Source: Euryarchaeota archaeon UBA40
GTDB taxonomy: Archaea; Thermoplasmatota; Poseidoniia; Poseidoniales; Thalassarchaeaceae
Assembly: GCA_002506875.1 (NCBI GenBank)
Contig: DAYJ01000073.1
Coordinates: 1 to 8,567 of the forward strand
Length of the DNA stretch: 8,567 bases
Reading direction: 5' to 3'
Position numbers and translations under genes: made by a program. Under the pieces are notes generated by a model. That model ran no database searches. It was given only the letters and a program-made list of their open reading frames with translations, and was not told the DNA's origin. This document shows positions 1 to 6,715 of the stretch, piece after piece; position 1 is the stretch's first letter, and the number at the start of each line of letters is the position of its first letter.

Positions 1-2
1 AT

Positions 3-287
3 GATGTCACTGCAGCAGCCCTTTCGCCATATCCCGCGCGTTGGAAGGATGAGTTCCCGACGTATCACAAGATTCTCCGTGGAAAGCAAGCCCTCTATTC
101 CCTCAGTGATCGTGATATGTCTATCATGGGGCGTTGCTTTCCAGAGGAAATGGGTAACATGGGTGTGTTAGGCAAAGCAATGGTTGGATTCCGCCTCCTT
201 TTCCGACGTCCTTGGCTTTACGTACGAGGGATAATTCCTGCAATGCTCGCTTTCGGATACAGTCGGGCGAAGTACTACGGCTGGTGA
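3..287 (+). CDS. C-terminal fragment of a probable FAD-dependent oxidoreductase, geranylgeranyl-reductase-like (5' truncated)
   Basis: An open frame enters from the left edge and runs 94 codons to a TGA at 285-287. The other two frames are closed by stops within 171 bases. The tail is basic and aromatic (FRRPWLYVRG near residues 67-76, ending in AKYYGW), and an earlier segment reads LYSLSDRDMSIMGRCFPEEM (residues 31-50). This layout, a short helical region with a 'lsd' element followed by a Pro-containing hydrophobic stretch, resembles the C-terminal end of geranylgeranyl reductase / FixC-family flavoproteins, which in archaea saturate the isoprenoid chains of membrane lipids. The FAD-binding and catalytic domains lie outside the window, so the family call is weak; other FAD-dependent oxidoreductases remain possible. 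It ends 44 bases before the CcmF-like gene. Its being a real gene is much more certain than its function. Confidence 0.55.
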   Translation, partial: DVTAAALSPYPARWKDEFPTYHKILRGKQALYSLSDRDMSIMGRCFPEEMGNMGVLGKAMVGFRLLFRRPWLYVRGIIPAMLAFGYSRAKYYGW

Positions 288-304
288 TTCTTCAGCCGAT
301 GCCC

Positions 305-322
305 TATTGAGTCGCCTCAATA
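305..322. repeat. Perfect 7-bp inverted repeat in the gap before the CcmF-like gene
   Basis: The sequence TATTGAG-TCGC-CTCAATA can fold into a perfect 7-bp stem with a 4-base loop. It lies in the 44-base gap between the flavoprotein stop (287) and the ATG at 332, ending 9 bases before the start. No T-rich run follows, so it does not look like an archaeal terminator. It could be an operator, an RNA hairpin affecting ribosome access to a start that lacks a Shine-Dalgarno, or chance. No TATA-like element is obvious in this short gap. Confidence 0.3.
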
Positions 323-331
323 CACGGTCGA

Positions 332-2707
332 ATGGGTTCTGAGATGTGGTTGGATGCAGTTCTCATTGGGGGAGGCCTCGCTGCGACTTGTCTCGCCATC
401 CATCATGGTGTGACGAATCGTTCACCTCATCCCAAGGAGTTCTGGATTCTTGGTATCCAATCATTGCCATTCATCGTCCTCATTTTCGCTTTCATTGTAG
501 ATTATGACGCCCTCAGATTGGTTCGTTCCCACGGTTCACCAGATTTACCTCTCCATTACCGTGTCTCGGCTGCTTGGGCTGGTAGGGCAGGCCCTCTTCT
601 TCTCTGGGTCGCTTGGCTCGCCGCAGTGCGACTTTGGTGGCGTCGAAGGCCAGATGATGATTCGATGAGGAACAGATTGGGTTCCGGAGTTGTACTGCAT
701 TTCTTGATTCTGATGATTTTGTTTATTGCTTTACTTTTGCAGCCTTTTGAATTCGATCCTGATGCGACGCGTCACGAACTTAATGTGTATCTTCAGACCG
801 ATTTAATGGTCATTCATCCACCGATTGTTTTCTCCTTCTATGCGTTCTGCTTACTGGTCGGTTCAATTGCTCTTGAGGGTATGATTAACGGTTCTGAATC
901 TCATTCGATTCATGAGGAGCAACTTCCAGCAGCTCGAGCCGCATTTTTCACAGGTACAGTTGGGATTGGTCTTGGAGGACTGTGGGCCTACACAGTATTG
1001 GATTGGGGCGGGTATTGGGCTTGGGATCCAGTCGAGACAGCCTCGTTTCTCCCATGGCTTACTGCTCTCCTTGTCATTCATGTTCGTATGACTCCTCGTC
1101 CAGATGGCCGAGAATCCGCCATGGAATGGGCACCTGCTCTTGGTCTATTGACAGGTGCTCTTGCAATGCATTCCACATTGGTCACGCGGGCAAACGGTGT
1201 CTGGGCTTCAGTCCATGCATTTGTTGTATCTGATTCAGAGGTTGCTTTGCCTGACGACGCCTATCTACGGGTCCTAAGCCTGTGGTCTGAAGGGGTTGAG
1301 GGTGCAGAGGTATTTCTTGAATTCACGATTATGTTGGTGCTTTTGGGCGCAGCGACGTTACTCCTCGCACGTAATCAGGCGGAGCGTGTACACCGCTCGG
1401 GTGCAGATACTCTGCTAACTCGTCATCCGTTTCTTGCATATGGTGTCCTGCTTGGAATTTCTGTCATCCATATTCGCTCAGCCTCTTTGTCTGTCGCCGT
1501 AATCGCAATTCCCGTTCTAATCCTAATGATTCATGACCGGGTACATACAGTTCTTTGGTCTAGTGTGGGCGTAATCATCATGCTCTTCTCAAGATGGTCG
1601 TGGCATCTAGAGACGGTTGAAGCTGGTATTGGAATGCTACTTTTCCTTCTGCCTTGGTTGCTTGCTCCTGAAGAGGATACGCTACCTCAACGACCGAACG
1701 TTCGACGCCTTTCACTCTTTGTTCCTCTTGCAGGAGGGGGCTCTTTCCTCCTTCTGACATGGTTACTCCTCCTTGCAGAAATCGATGGACCATCCCCTGA
1801 AGCTCACGAGGCCTTCGGTGCTATCTTGATTGGTCTACTGGCCGCTGGTATTCTCACATACTCTCTGCGGCGCTCAAGTGAGAGACAACGTTGGTTTGTG
1901 CTTGGATTCGGCCTCATCTTGTCTGTTGTTTCCGCATGGGTCGGAGAATCTTACTTGCCTCTGCCAGGTAATGCGGATCAACTGATTGCAACATCGATCA
2001 CTCGAGGGGATATCGCAAGATTCCTATTAGTGTGGCTTATTCTTGCTGCACTTCCTGCAATCGCTGAACTTGTCACTGAGGTAAATGCACGTTCTTCAGC
2101 ATCCATTCATAGTCAACCTACCTTGCTTCGTCTTGCATCACATGTCGCCCATGCAGGCATCTTACTACTACTGATAGGACATGTACTCACTACCACGCTG
2201 GTTGATCGTGTCGACCCCAGTCATCAAGTGACATTGATTCGGGATGAGCCAGTCCAACATGGGGATCTAATATTCACTATGAGGGACATCGAGACTTCTG
2301 TCCGGGGTGAGCCGATTTTTGATGATCGATTTAACATCGGTGATGCCTTCTTCGGAATTGTCATCGATGTAGGGGATTTAGACGGAAAATCCCTCGGAGA
2401 AGTCCGACCTGGTGTCCTTCGCTTCGATGCAGAGGAAAGTGGCTCCATCACTCCTCGTTCCGAGGTAGACCGTCTGGTAATGTGGGACGGAGACGTCATC
2501 ATGATTCTTGATCTTAATCAGATGTCTTTAATCATGAATGATGGACTACTCGGAGGCTTGGATGAGGTGGACAGGGTTCGATTAACTGTCTATGATTTAC
2601 CTGGTAGTCATCTGGTCTGGACAGGCTGGATTATGATTGTTATAGGTTCGATGATGACGCTGAATAGTAGAAGCATAACTGCAAACCAATCTGTTGAATC
2701 TGAGTGA
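332..2707 (+). CDS. ccmF: CcmF-like cytochrome c haem-lyase / cytochrome c-type biogenesis membrane protein
   Basis: CcmF is the membrane component of the System I cytochrome c maturation machinery that takes haem from CcmE and attaches it to CXXCH motifs of apocytochrome c on the outer face of the membrane. The 791-residue product is mostly hydrophobic, with many membrane spans. Diagnostic elements appear in family order: YRVSAAWAGRAGPLLLW (residues 76-92); IHPP (161-164, P-His1 = His162); the tryptophan-rich haem-handling motif WGGYWAWDPVETASFLPWL (225-243), followed by LLVIH (TM-His1 = His250); TRANGVWASVHAF (285-297, P-His2 = His295); and a late SHVAHAG segment (603-609) whose His607 is the likely TM-His2. 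A hydrophilic, presumably extracytoplasmic domain (about 625-755) is followed by a final span ending near 777, as in CcmF. Bacterial CcmF is about 650 residues; extra sequence includes roughly 25 residues after P-His2 (300-325). An in-frame TGA at 308-310 bounds the start; ATG 332 and ATG 344 are both possible and neither has a clear ribosome site. No other ccm gene is in the window. Confidence 0.88.
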   Translation: MGSEMWLDAVLIGGGLAATCLAIHHGVTNRSPHPKEFWILGIQSLPFIVLIFAFIVDYDALRLVRSHGSPDLPLHYRVSAAWAGRAGPLLLWVAWLAAVRLWWRRRPDDDSMRNRLGSGVVLHFLILMILFIALLLQPFEFDPDATRHELNVYLQTDLMVIHPPIVFSFYAFCLLVGSIALEGMINGSESHSIHEEQLPAARAAFFTGTVGIGLGGLWAYTVLDWGGYWAWDPVETASFLPWLTALLVIHVRMTPRPDGRESAMEWAPALGLLTGALAMHSTLVTRANGVWASVHAFVVSDSEVALPDDAYLRVLSLWSEGVEGAEVFLEFTIMLVLLGAATLLLARNQAERVHRSGADTLLTRHPFLAYGVLLGISVIHIRSASLSVAVIAIPVLILMIHDRVHTVLWSSVGVIIMLFSRWSWHLETVEAGIGMLLFLLPWLLAPEEDTLPQRPNVRRLSLFVPLAGGGSFLLLTWLLLLAEIDGPSPEAHEAFGAILIGLLAAGILTYSLRRSSERQRWFVLGFGLILSVVSAWVGESYLPLPGNADQLIATSITRGDIARFLLVWLILAALPAIAELVTEVNARSSASIHSQPTLLRLASHVAHAGILLLLIGHVLTTTLVDRVDPSHQVTLIRDEPVQHGDLIFTMRDIETSVRGEPIFDDRFNIGDAFFGIVIDVGDLDGKSLGEVRPGVLRFDAEESGSITPRSEVDRLVMWDGDVIMILDLNQMSLIMNDGLLGGLDEVDRVRLTVYDLPGSHLVWTGWIMIVIGSMMTLNSRSITANQSVESE

Positions 2708-2808
2708 TAATGCCTCTCAAAACCCCATAGATTCCATCATTTTCTCAAGGGCCACGCTCATAAGGGGGAATCAGGTCGCGCGGTCATCCCTCAAGGGAGG
2801 CAACAAAC
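2708..2808. other. 101-base intergenic region, probable leader of the FKBP gene
   Basis: This is the longest non-coding gap in the window. It contains a short TTTT (2740-2743) after the CcmF stop, which could act as a weak archaeal terminator. The octamer CTCAAGGG occurs twice, at 2744-2751 and 2790-2797. The second copy sits in a small palindrome, TCCC-TCAA-GGGA (2787-2798), that overlaps the Shine-Dalgarno of the next gene. I see no convincing TATA box. The gap is long enough for an independent promoter for the downstream genes, but that is inference. Confidence 0.35.
2795..2800 (+). promoter_or_regulatory. Shine-Dalgarno of the FKBP gene
   Basis: GGGAGG, containing the core GGAGG complementary to the usual 3' end of archaeal 16S rRNA, lies 8 bases upstream of the ATG at 2809. 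It supports that start. It is the strongest ribosome-binding site in the window and is partly enclosed by the small palindrome at 2787-2798. Confidence 0.7.
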
Positions 2809-3642
2809 ATGGAGAGCGGTTCCATCGTCCACATCGATTACGACCTCTACAACGCCGATACGGAGGATCTCATCGAGACAACCCGTCAAAACGTTGCAGA
2901 AGAGCATGAAAAGGCTGAGCCAGGGCGCACCTACTCTCCACTTGTTACAGTAGTTGGAGATGGTCGCCTTATCGCTGGTTTTGAGGCCCATCTGCTTGAG
3001 GCCAAGGCTGACGAGGACTACAAATTCGATATCCCTCCGGCTGAAGCTTATGGCGAGCGTGATCCGAGTGCAATCGAAGTCATGAGCCTTCAACAGTTGT
3101 CTCGAGCAGTTAGTGACCCTGAAAGCCTACAAATCGGCGGCATGGTTGAGATTGGCGGTCGCAATGGGATTCTCAAGTCGTTCCGTTCTGGACGAGCGAG
3201 TATCGATTTCAATCATGCTCTAGCTGGTGTCACATTACGGTACCAGTACCGTATCACAAAGGTCGTATCAGACCGCGCAGAGAAAGTTACGACCTTGCTT
3301 GAGACCAACACTGGTCGTGACGGCTTTGAGTGCTCCTTTGAAGGCGATGATCTTACGATCACGCTCCCTGAGTTCGTTTCTTACGATCAGAACTGGGCAT
3401 ACACCAAGTTTGGATTGATTCGAACCCTACGGGATCACGTCGGTGTCGAGACAATCATCTTCCGTGAGGTTCACGAACCAATGAAGGTCGAAGAAGAGGA
3501 CGCAGCATCTAGTGATGAGGATCTTTCATCCCTATCTGTAGCTGATCTTAAGGAGCGCTGCAAGGCAGCAGGTCTCCCTGTTGGGGGAAAGAAGGCTGAT
3601 TTGATTGAGCGTCTCTCCGCTTCTGGTTCCGAAGAGGAATGA
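2809..3642 (+). CDS. Archaeal FKBP/SlyD-type peptidyl-prolyl cis-trans isomerase with C-terminal SAP domain
   Basis: This is a predicted cytosolic prolyl isomerase and folding chaperone of 277 residues with no signal peptide or membrane span. Residues 1-82 and 135-155 form the FKBP fold: IVHIDYDLYN at the start, YSPLVTVVGDGRLIAGFEAHL (42-62), PPAEAYGERDP (76-86), and NHALAG (135-140) where most SlyD-like proteins have NHPLAG. The insert between about 87 and 134 corresponds to the insert-in-flap chaperone domain. Residues 156-222 match the extra C-terminal domain of long archaeal FKBPs (LPEFVSYDQNWAYTKFGLIR, 186-205). An acidic linker (225-240) leads to a SAP-like motif, LSVADLKERCKAAGLPVGG followed by KKADLIERL (242-269), a helix-turn-helix-sized nucleic-acid-binding module. 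The usual FDTT element is IETT (22-25), a conservative D-to-E change at an active-site position. The start is supported by the Shine-Dalgarno at 2795-2800. The 51-base gap to the DUF63 gene suggests possible co-transcription. Confidence 0.88.
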   Translation: MESGSIVHIDYDLYNADTEDLIETTRQNVAEEHEKAEPGRTYSPLVTVVGDGRLIAGFEAHLLEAKADEDYKFDIPPAEAYGERDPSAIEVMSLQQLSRAVSDPESLQIGGMVEIGGRNGILKSFRSGRASIDFNHALAGVTLRYQYRITKVVSDRAEKVTTLLETNTGRDGFECSFEGDDLTITLPEFVSYDQNWAYTKFGLIRTLRDHVGVETIIFREVHEPMKVEEEDAASSDEDLSSLSVADLKERCKAAGLPVGGKKADLIERLSASGSEEE

Positions 3643-3693
3643 TTTGGTACCTATTGGCGTAACCGTCATCATCCATACAGGGTTCGAATTGAC

Positions 3694-5049
3694 ATGGATG
3701 CCGTCCGGAAAAGAGAGAGTTTGCCGGATAACCAACTGTCTTGGTGGGAGAAGGTATCCCTCTGGTGCCTCGGCATCATAATTTTGGTAACTGTATCAGC
3801 CTTCATTTCTCAGACGTTGGCACCAGGAAATGCTTTGCAAGGAATCTTAGATACTTACTTTCTTGATCCAATCCGAGATGAAAGTTTGGCTGACGGGTCT
3901 TACAATCAGATTAACACCATGGCCTACAATGTCACGCTGATCCTTAGTGTGATTAGCATCGGTGCAATCATGCGATGGCTTCGGATGCCTGCTACGGAAT
4001 GCACAATTCTTGCTCTCATTCCATGGGTATTCTGGGCCGCCCTTGGCGAAGTTGTTGAGGATGCTTCTCTATTTGGGGCTGGTCTGCAGCCTTGGTTCGT
4101 CTCTCCAGGTATTCATTTCCAAGGTGCTCTCTGGGTAGTCGTTACCGGCTGGTTATCTGTTGTTGCTTCTCGAGCAGCTGACGATGGAGGCCGATCTTGG
4201 GTTACTGGTATGTCTATTGGGATGGTTGCCTTTCAGGGATTTCTTTTCCTAACCTCTCTCCAAGATGGACGAATTGGCACACCGATGGAGGATCATCTGA
4301 ATCTTTGGCCGGTGGGTATCGCAGGTTTACTTGCTACATTTTTCATCCTTGCATCTCATCCTATGATGGAACGTTGGACTGCGGTTGAACAAGGCCTCTT
4401 TCAAGTTGGTATAGGTGGCTGCCTAGTCCTGTATGGTTGCCTACATGCCTATGCATCTATGATGTCTGGACTGGAAGTTTCTGGAGACCTTGCCACAATC
4501 TTTGCGATAGATCGAACTCCGGAGATGAACCTCGAAGTCCTACTTTGGACAATGGCTCTCCCAGCTGTAATCCTCCTTTTACCAATCATTTACCTTTCTC
4601 TACCAGTTCGTGAGAAGCTTCGCCGTCGAGGAATATCTGTGCCTGGTCTTCTACCACCTGGCCTGGATTTGACCTCATACGAGAACGAAAGAACACAGTA
4701 TCACGATGACATGGAATCTCTAGCGGGTTTGGCTGTGCTTTCATCACCAATCGTGTTCCTTGCTATCTATGGGCAGGCAGTTGATGGGATTGCTACAGGT
4801 ATGGGCCTCGAGATTTATGGCTATACAGAGAAGCACGTGCTTTCAGCAGCAGTCATAGGAATCTTCGGTTCCGCTTATGGATTCACAGTTCTCAAAGTCG
4901 CTCTTGGCTTCGTTGTCTGGTGGTTCTATGCACTTCAACGATGGGAATATCGCTATCGTCATCTCCGTATTCTAATGGGTCTCGCATTGATGACCGTAGG
5001 TCTTGCACCTGGTCTGAGAGACGCTTTCCGTATGGCTCTCGGGGTATGA
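3694..5049 (+). CDS. DUF63 family multi-pass membrane protein
   Basis: The 451-residue product is an integral membrane protein of the DUF63 family, which is found essentially in archaea and has no established function. One span near residues 22-40 is followed by the family's first conserved block: NTMAYNVTLIL (74-84), then a hydrophobic segment running into the polar GEVVEDASLF (118-127) and SPGIHFQGALW (137-147). Further hydrophobic segments lie near 170-187, 206-220, 236-256, 283-303, 345-360, 385-412 and 425-437. The signature C-terminal part reads GYTEKHVLSA (376-385) and ends in VGLAPGLRDAFRMALGV (435-451). Glu119, Glu122, Asp123, Glu379, Lys380, His381, Arg442 and Asp443 are polar residues in or beside membrane segments and are candidates for a functional site. 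The upstream Shine-Dalgarno is weak (GGG at 3680-3682) and no earlier in-frame ATG was seen nearby. It sits 51 bases after the FKBP gene and 49 bases before the carboxylase genes; the context gives no firm clue to its role. Confidence 0.88.
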   Translation: MDAVRKRESLPDNQLSWWEKVSLWCLGIIILVTVSAFISQTLAPGNALQGILDTYFLDPIRDESLADGSYNQINTMAYNVTLILSVISIGAIMRWLRMPATECTILALIPWVFWAALGEVVEDASLFGAGLQPWFVSPGIHFQGALWVVVTGWLSVVASRAADDGGRSWVTGMSIGMVAFQGFLFLTSLQDGRIGTPMEDHLNLWPVGIAGLLATFFILASHPMMERWTAVEQGLFQVGIGGCLVLYGCLHAYASMMSGLEVSGDLATIFAIDRTPEMNLEVLLWTMALPAVILLLPIIYLSLPVREKLRRRGISVPGLLPPGLDLTSYENERTQYHDDMESLAGLAVLSSPIVFLAIYGQAVDGIATGMGLEIYGYTEKHVLSAAVIGIFGSAYGFTVLKVALGFVVWWFYALQRWEYRYRHLRILMGLALMTVGLAPGLRDAFRMALGV

Positions 5050-5073
5050 TCTCCCGCTTCATTGAAGGTCGGT

Positions 5074-5086
5074 CTCGCTCTGCGAG
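5074..5086. repeat. Short hairpin just upstream of the carboxyltransferase gene
   Basis: CTCGC-TCT-GCGAG is a perfect 5-bp inverted repeat with a 3-base loop in the 49-base gap before ATG 5099. Its 3' arm overlaps the only Shine-Dalgarno-like sequence (GAGGGA, 5084-5089). It could hinder ribosome access to the first gene of the leucine cluster, but it is short and may be chance. Confidence 0.25.
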
Positions 5087-5098
5087 GGATTGTTCGCC

Positions 5099-6709
5099 AT
5101 GGATGTCCTACCGACACGTGTCAATCGTTCGGATGAGGTATACTCTGCACGAGTGGCTCATAATGAGGCCTTAATTTCTGAACTTCGAGCAGAAATCGAC
5201 CGCGTCCATCTTGGTGGCGGGGAGAAGTATGTCGAACGTCATCGTAGTCGTGGTAAAGCATTGGCAAGGGAGCGGATTGAGGCAATTTGTGATCCTGGCA
5301 CTCCATTTCTTGAAACATCTCCACTTGCTGCACATGGGCTGTATGATGGTCGTGCAGTTTCTGCAGGAGTTGTCACAGGGATTGGTGTCGTACACGGACG
5401 TGAATGTATGTTCGTTGCAAACGATGCAACTGTGAAGGGCGGCTCATACTACCCGTTGACAGTGAAGAAACACATTCGAGCGCAAGAGATTGCTGAGGAG
5501 AATTATCTTCCTTGCATCTATCTTGTGGATAGTGGAGGGGCATTCTTACCGATGCAGGATGAGGTGTTCCCAGATAAGGGGCACTTTGGTCGTATATTCC
5601 GAAATCAGGCTATGATGTCAGGAAAAGGAATTCCTCAGATTGCCGCTGTATGCGGCTCGTGCACTGCAGGTGGGGCTTATGTTCCTGCGATGTCAGATGA
5701 ATCGATTATTGTCAAGGGTAATGGAACAATATTCCTAGCAGGGCCACCGTTAGTGAAAGCCGCGACAGGAGAGGAGGTAACTGCAGAGGATCTTGGTGGA
5801 GCCGATGTACACACTCGTCTTTCAGGGGTTGCAGATCATTTTGCAGAGGATGAACCCGAGGCGCTACGTATGGTGAGAAACGTCGTTGAGAATCTCAATT
5901 CTGGGCCTAAAACGCGTCTTGACGTGCAGGAACCTGAGCCTCCACGCAATGATCCCGAGGAATTACTCGGCATTATCCCCGAAGATAACCGGTCACCGTA
6001 TGATGTCCGTGAGGTCATTTCTCGTATCGTGGATGGTTCTCGCTTCCATGAGTTCAAACCTCGATATGGGGCAAGCTTAGTTTGCGGTTTTGCTCGCATC
6101 CATGGATATCCTGTGGGAATCGTCGCCAACAATGGTATTTTGTTCTCAGAATCATCCCTCAAGGGCGCCCATTTTGTCGAACTTTGTGGTCAGCGTGGTA
6201 TTCCGTTAGTGTTCCTCCAGAACATAACTGGATTCATGGTTGGTAGGGAGTATGAGGCTGGAGGTATCGCCAAAGATGGAGCAAAGCTCGTTACAGCTGT
6301 CTCTTGTGTTCCGGTTCCTAAGTTTACAGTCATCATTGGTGGTTCACATGGTGCAGGTAATTACGGCATGTGTGGTAGAGCATATGATCCCCGCTTCCTG
6401 TTTATGTGGCCTAATGCTCGTATTTCTGTGATGGGCGGCCCTCAGGCAGCACAGGTTTTGAGCACGGTAAAGCAGGATCAGAGGGCACGGGAGGGATTGG
6501 AACCTATGACAAAGGAAGAGGTCGATGCCTTTGAAGCGCCAGTTCTTGAGAAATACGAAACTGAAGGTAGCCCTTACTACTCCACAGCACGTCTTTGGGA
6601 TGATGGTATAATCGATCCTCGTGATACTCGTGATGTTCTCGGTCTCGCGATTAGTGCCAGTATGAACGCTCCCTTACCTGATACGAATTTCGGGATATTC
6701 AGGATGTGA
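5099..6709 (+). CDS. liuB: 3-methylcrotonyl-CoA carboxylase, carboxyltransferase (beta) subunit
   Basis: The product is the carboxyltransferase half of a biotin-dependent acyl-CoA carboxylase; it moves CO2 from carboxybiotin to 3-methylcrotonyl-CoA, giving 3-methylglutaconyl-CoA in leucine breakdown. From ATG 5099 it is 536 residues, about the length of bacterial LiuB. An in-frame TTG at 5090 would add three residues, but MDVLPTRVNRSDEVY at the ATG matches the family's usual N-terminus. The N-terminal crotonase-like domain has LGGGEKYVERHRSRGK (38-53), VANDATVKGGSYYPLTVKKH (106-125), CIYLVDSGGAFLPMQDE (139-155), the oxyanion-hole region GSCTAGGAYVPAMSDE (186-201) and LAGPPLVKAATGEEV (213-227). 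The C-terminal domain has QNITGFMVG (374-382) and the second glycine-rich loop GGSHGAGNYGMCGRAYDPRF (414-433), and it ends in FGIFRM, typical of this subunit. These blocks favour methylcrotonyl- over propionyl-CoA carboxylase, as does the neighbouring LiuC-type hydratase. It leads the three-gene cluster. Confidence 0.93.
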   Translation: MDVLPTRVNRSDEVYSARVAHNEALISELRAEIDRVHLGGGEKYVERHRSRGKALARERIEAICDPGTPFLETSPLAAHGLYDGRAVSAGVVTGIGVVHGRECMFVANDATVKGGSYYPLTVKKHIRAQEIAEENYLPCIYLVDSGGAFLPMQDEVFPDKGHFGRIFRNQAMMSGKGIPQIAAVCGSCTAGGAYVPAMSDESIIVKGNGTIFLAGPPLVKAATGEEVTAEDLGGADVHTRLSGVADHFAEDEPEALRMVRNVVENLNSGPKTRLDVQEPEPPRNDPEELLGIIPEDNRSPYDVREVISRIVDGSRFHEFKPRYGASLVCGFARIHGYPVGIVANNGILFSESSLKGAHFVELCGQRGIPLVFLQNITGFMVGREYEAGGIAKDGAKLVTAVSCVPVPKFTVIIGGSHGAGNYGMCGRAYDPRFLFMWPNARISVMGGPQAAQVLSTVKQDQRAREGLEPMTKEEVDAFEAPVLEKYETEGSPYYSTARLWDDGIIDPRDTRDVLGLAISASMNAPLPDTNFGIFRM

Positions 6710-6710
6710 T
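6701..6710 (+). promoter_or_regulatory. Shine-Dalgarno of the hydratase gene, overlapping the preceding stop
   Basis: AGGATGTGAT matches the full complement of the usual archaeal 16S 3' end (AGGAGGTGAT) at 9 of 10 bases. It includes the last two codons and the TGA (6707-6709) of the carboxyltransferase gene and lies 5 bases before ATG 6716. This supports that start and suggests translational coupling. Confidence 0.55.
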
Positions 6711-6715
6711 TTAGA

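Noticed and set aside
1..171. An ATG-initiated 56-codon open frame in frame 1 at the left edge
   Set aside because: It overlaps the frame-3 tail, which stays open longer (to 287), has a more protein-like composition and ends just before the next gene. The ATG at position 1 is a chance of the window cut.
3677..3693. GGTTCGAAT resembling the T-loop of a tRNA before the DUF63 gene
   Set aside because: The flanking bases do not pair to make a T-stem, and there is no acceptor stem, anticodon arm or D-arm upstream, where the FKBP coding sequence ends at 3642.
5090..5098. TTG at 5090 as the start of the carboxyltransferase
   Set aside because: It is in frame and would add three residues, but the ATG at 5099 gives the family's usual MxVLPxR-type N-terminus and better spacing to the GAGGGA sequence.
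5836..6162. Minus-strand open frame of 108 codons inside the carboxyltransferase gene
   Set aside because: The + strand encodes a highly conserved enzyme there. The antisense frame has an Arg/Ser-rich composition typical of a shadow frame and no ribosome site. The other antisense frames (for example 2224-2502, 2791-3093 and 7324-7623) were rejected for the same reason.
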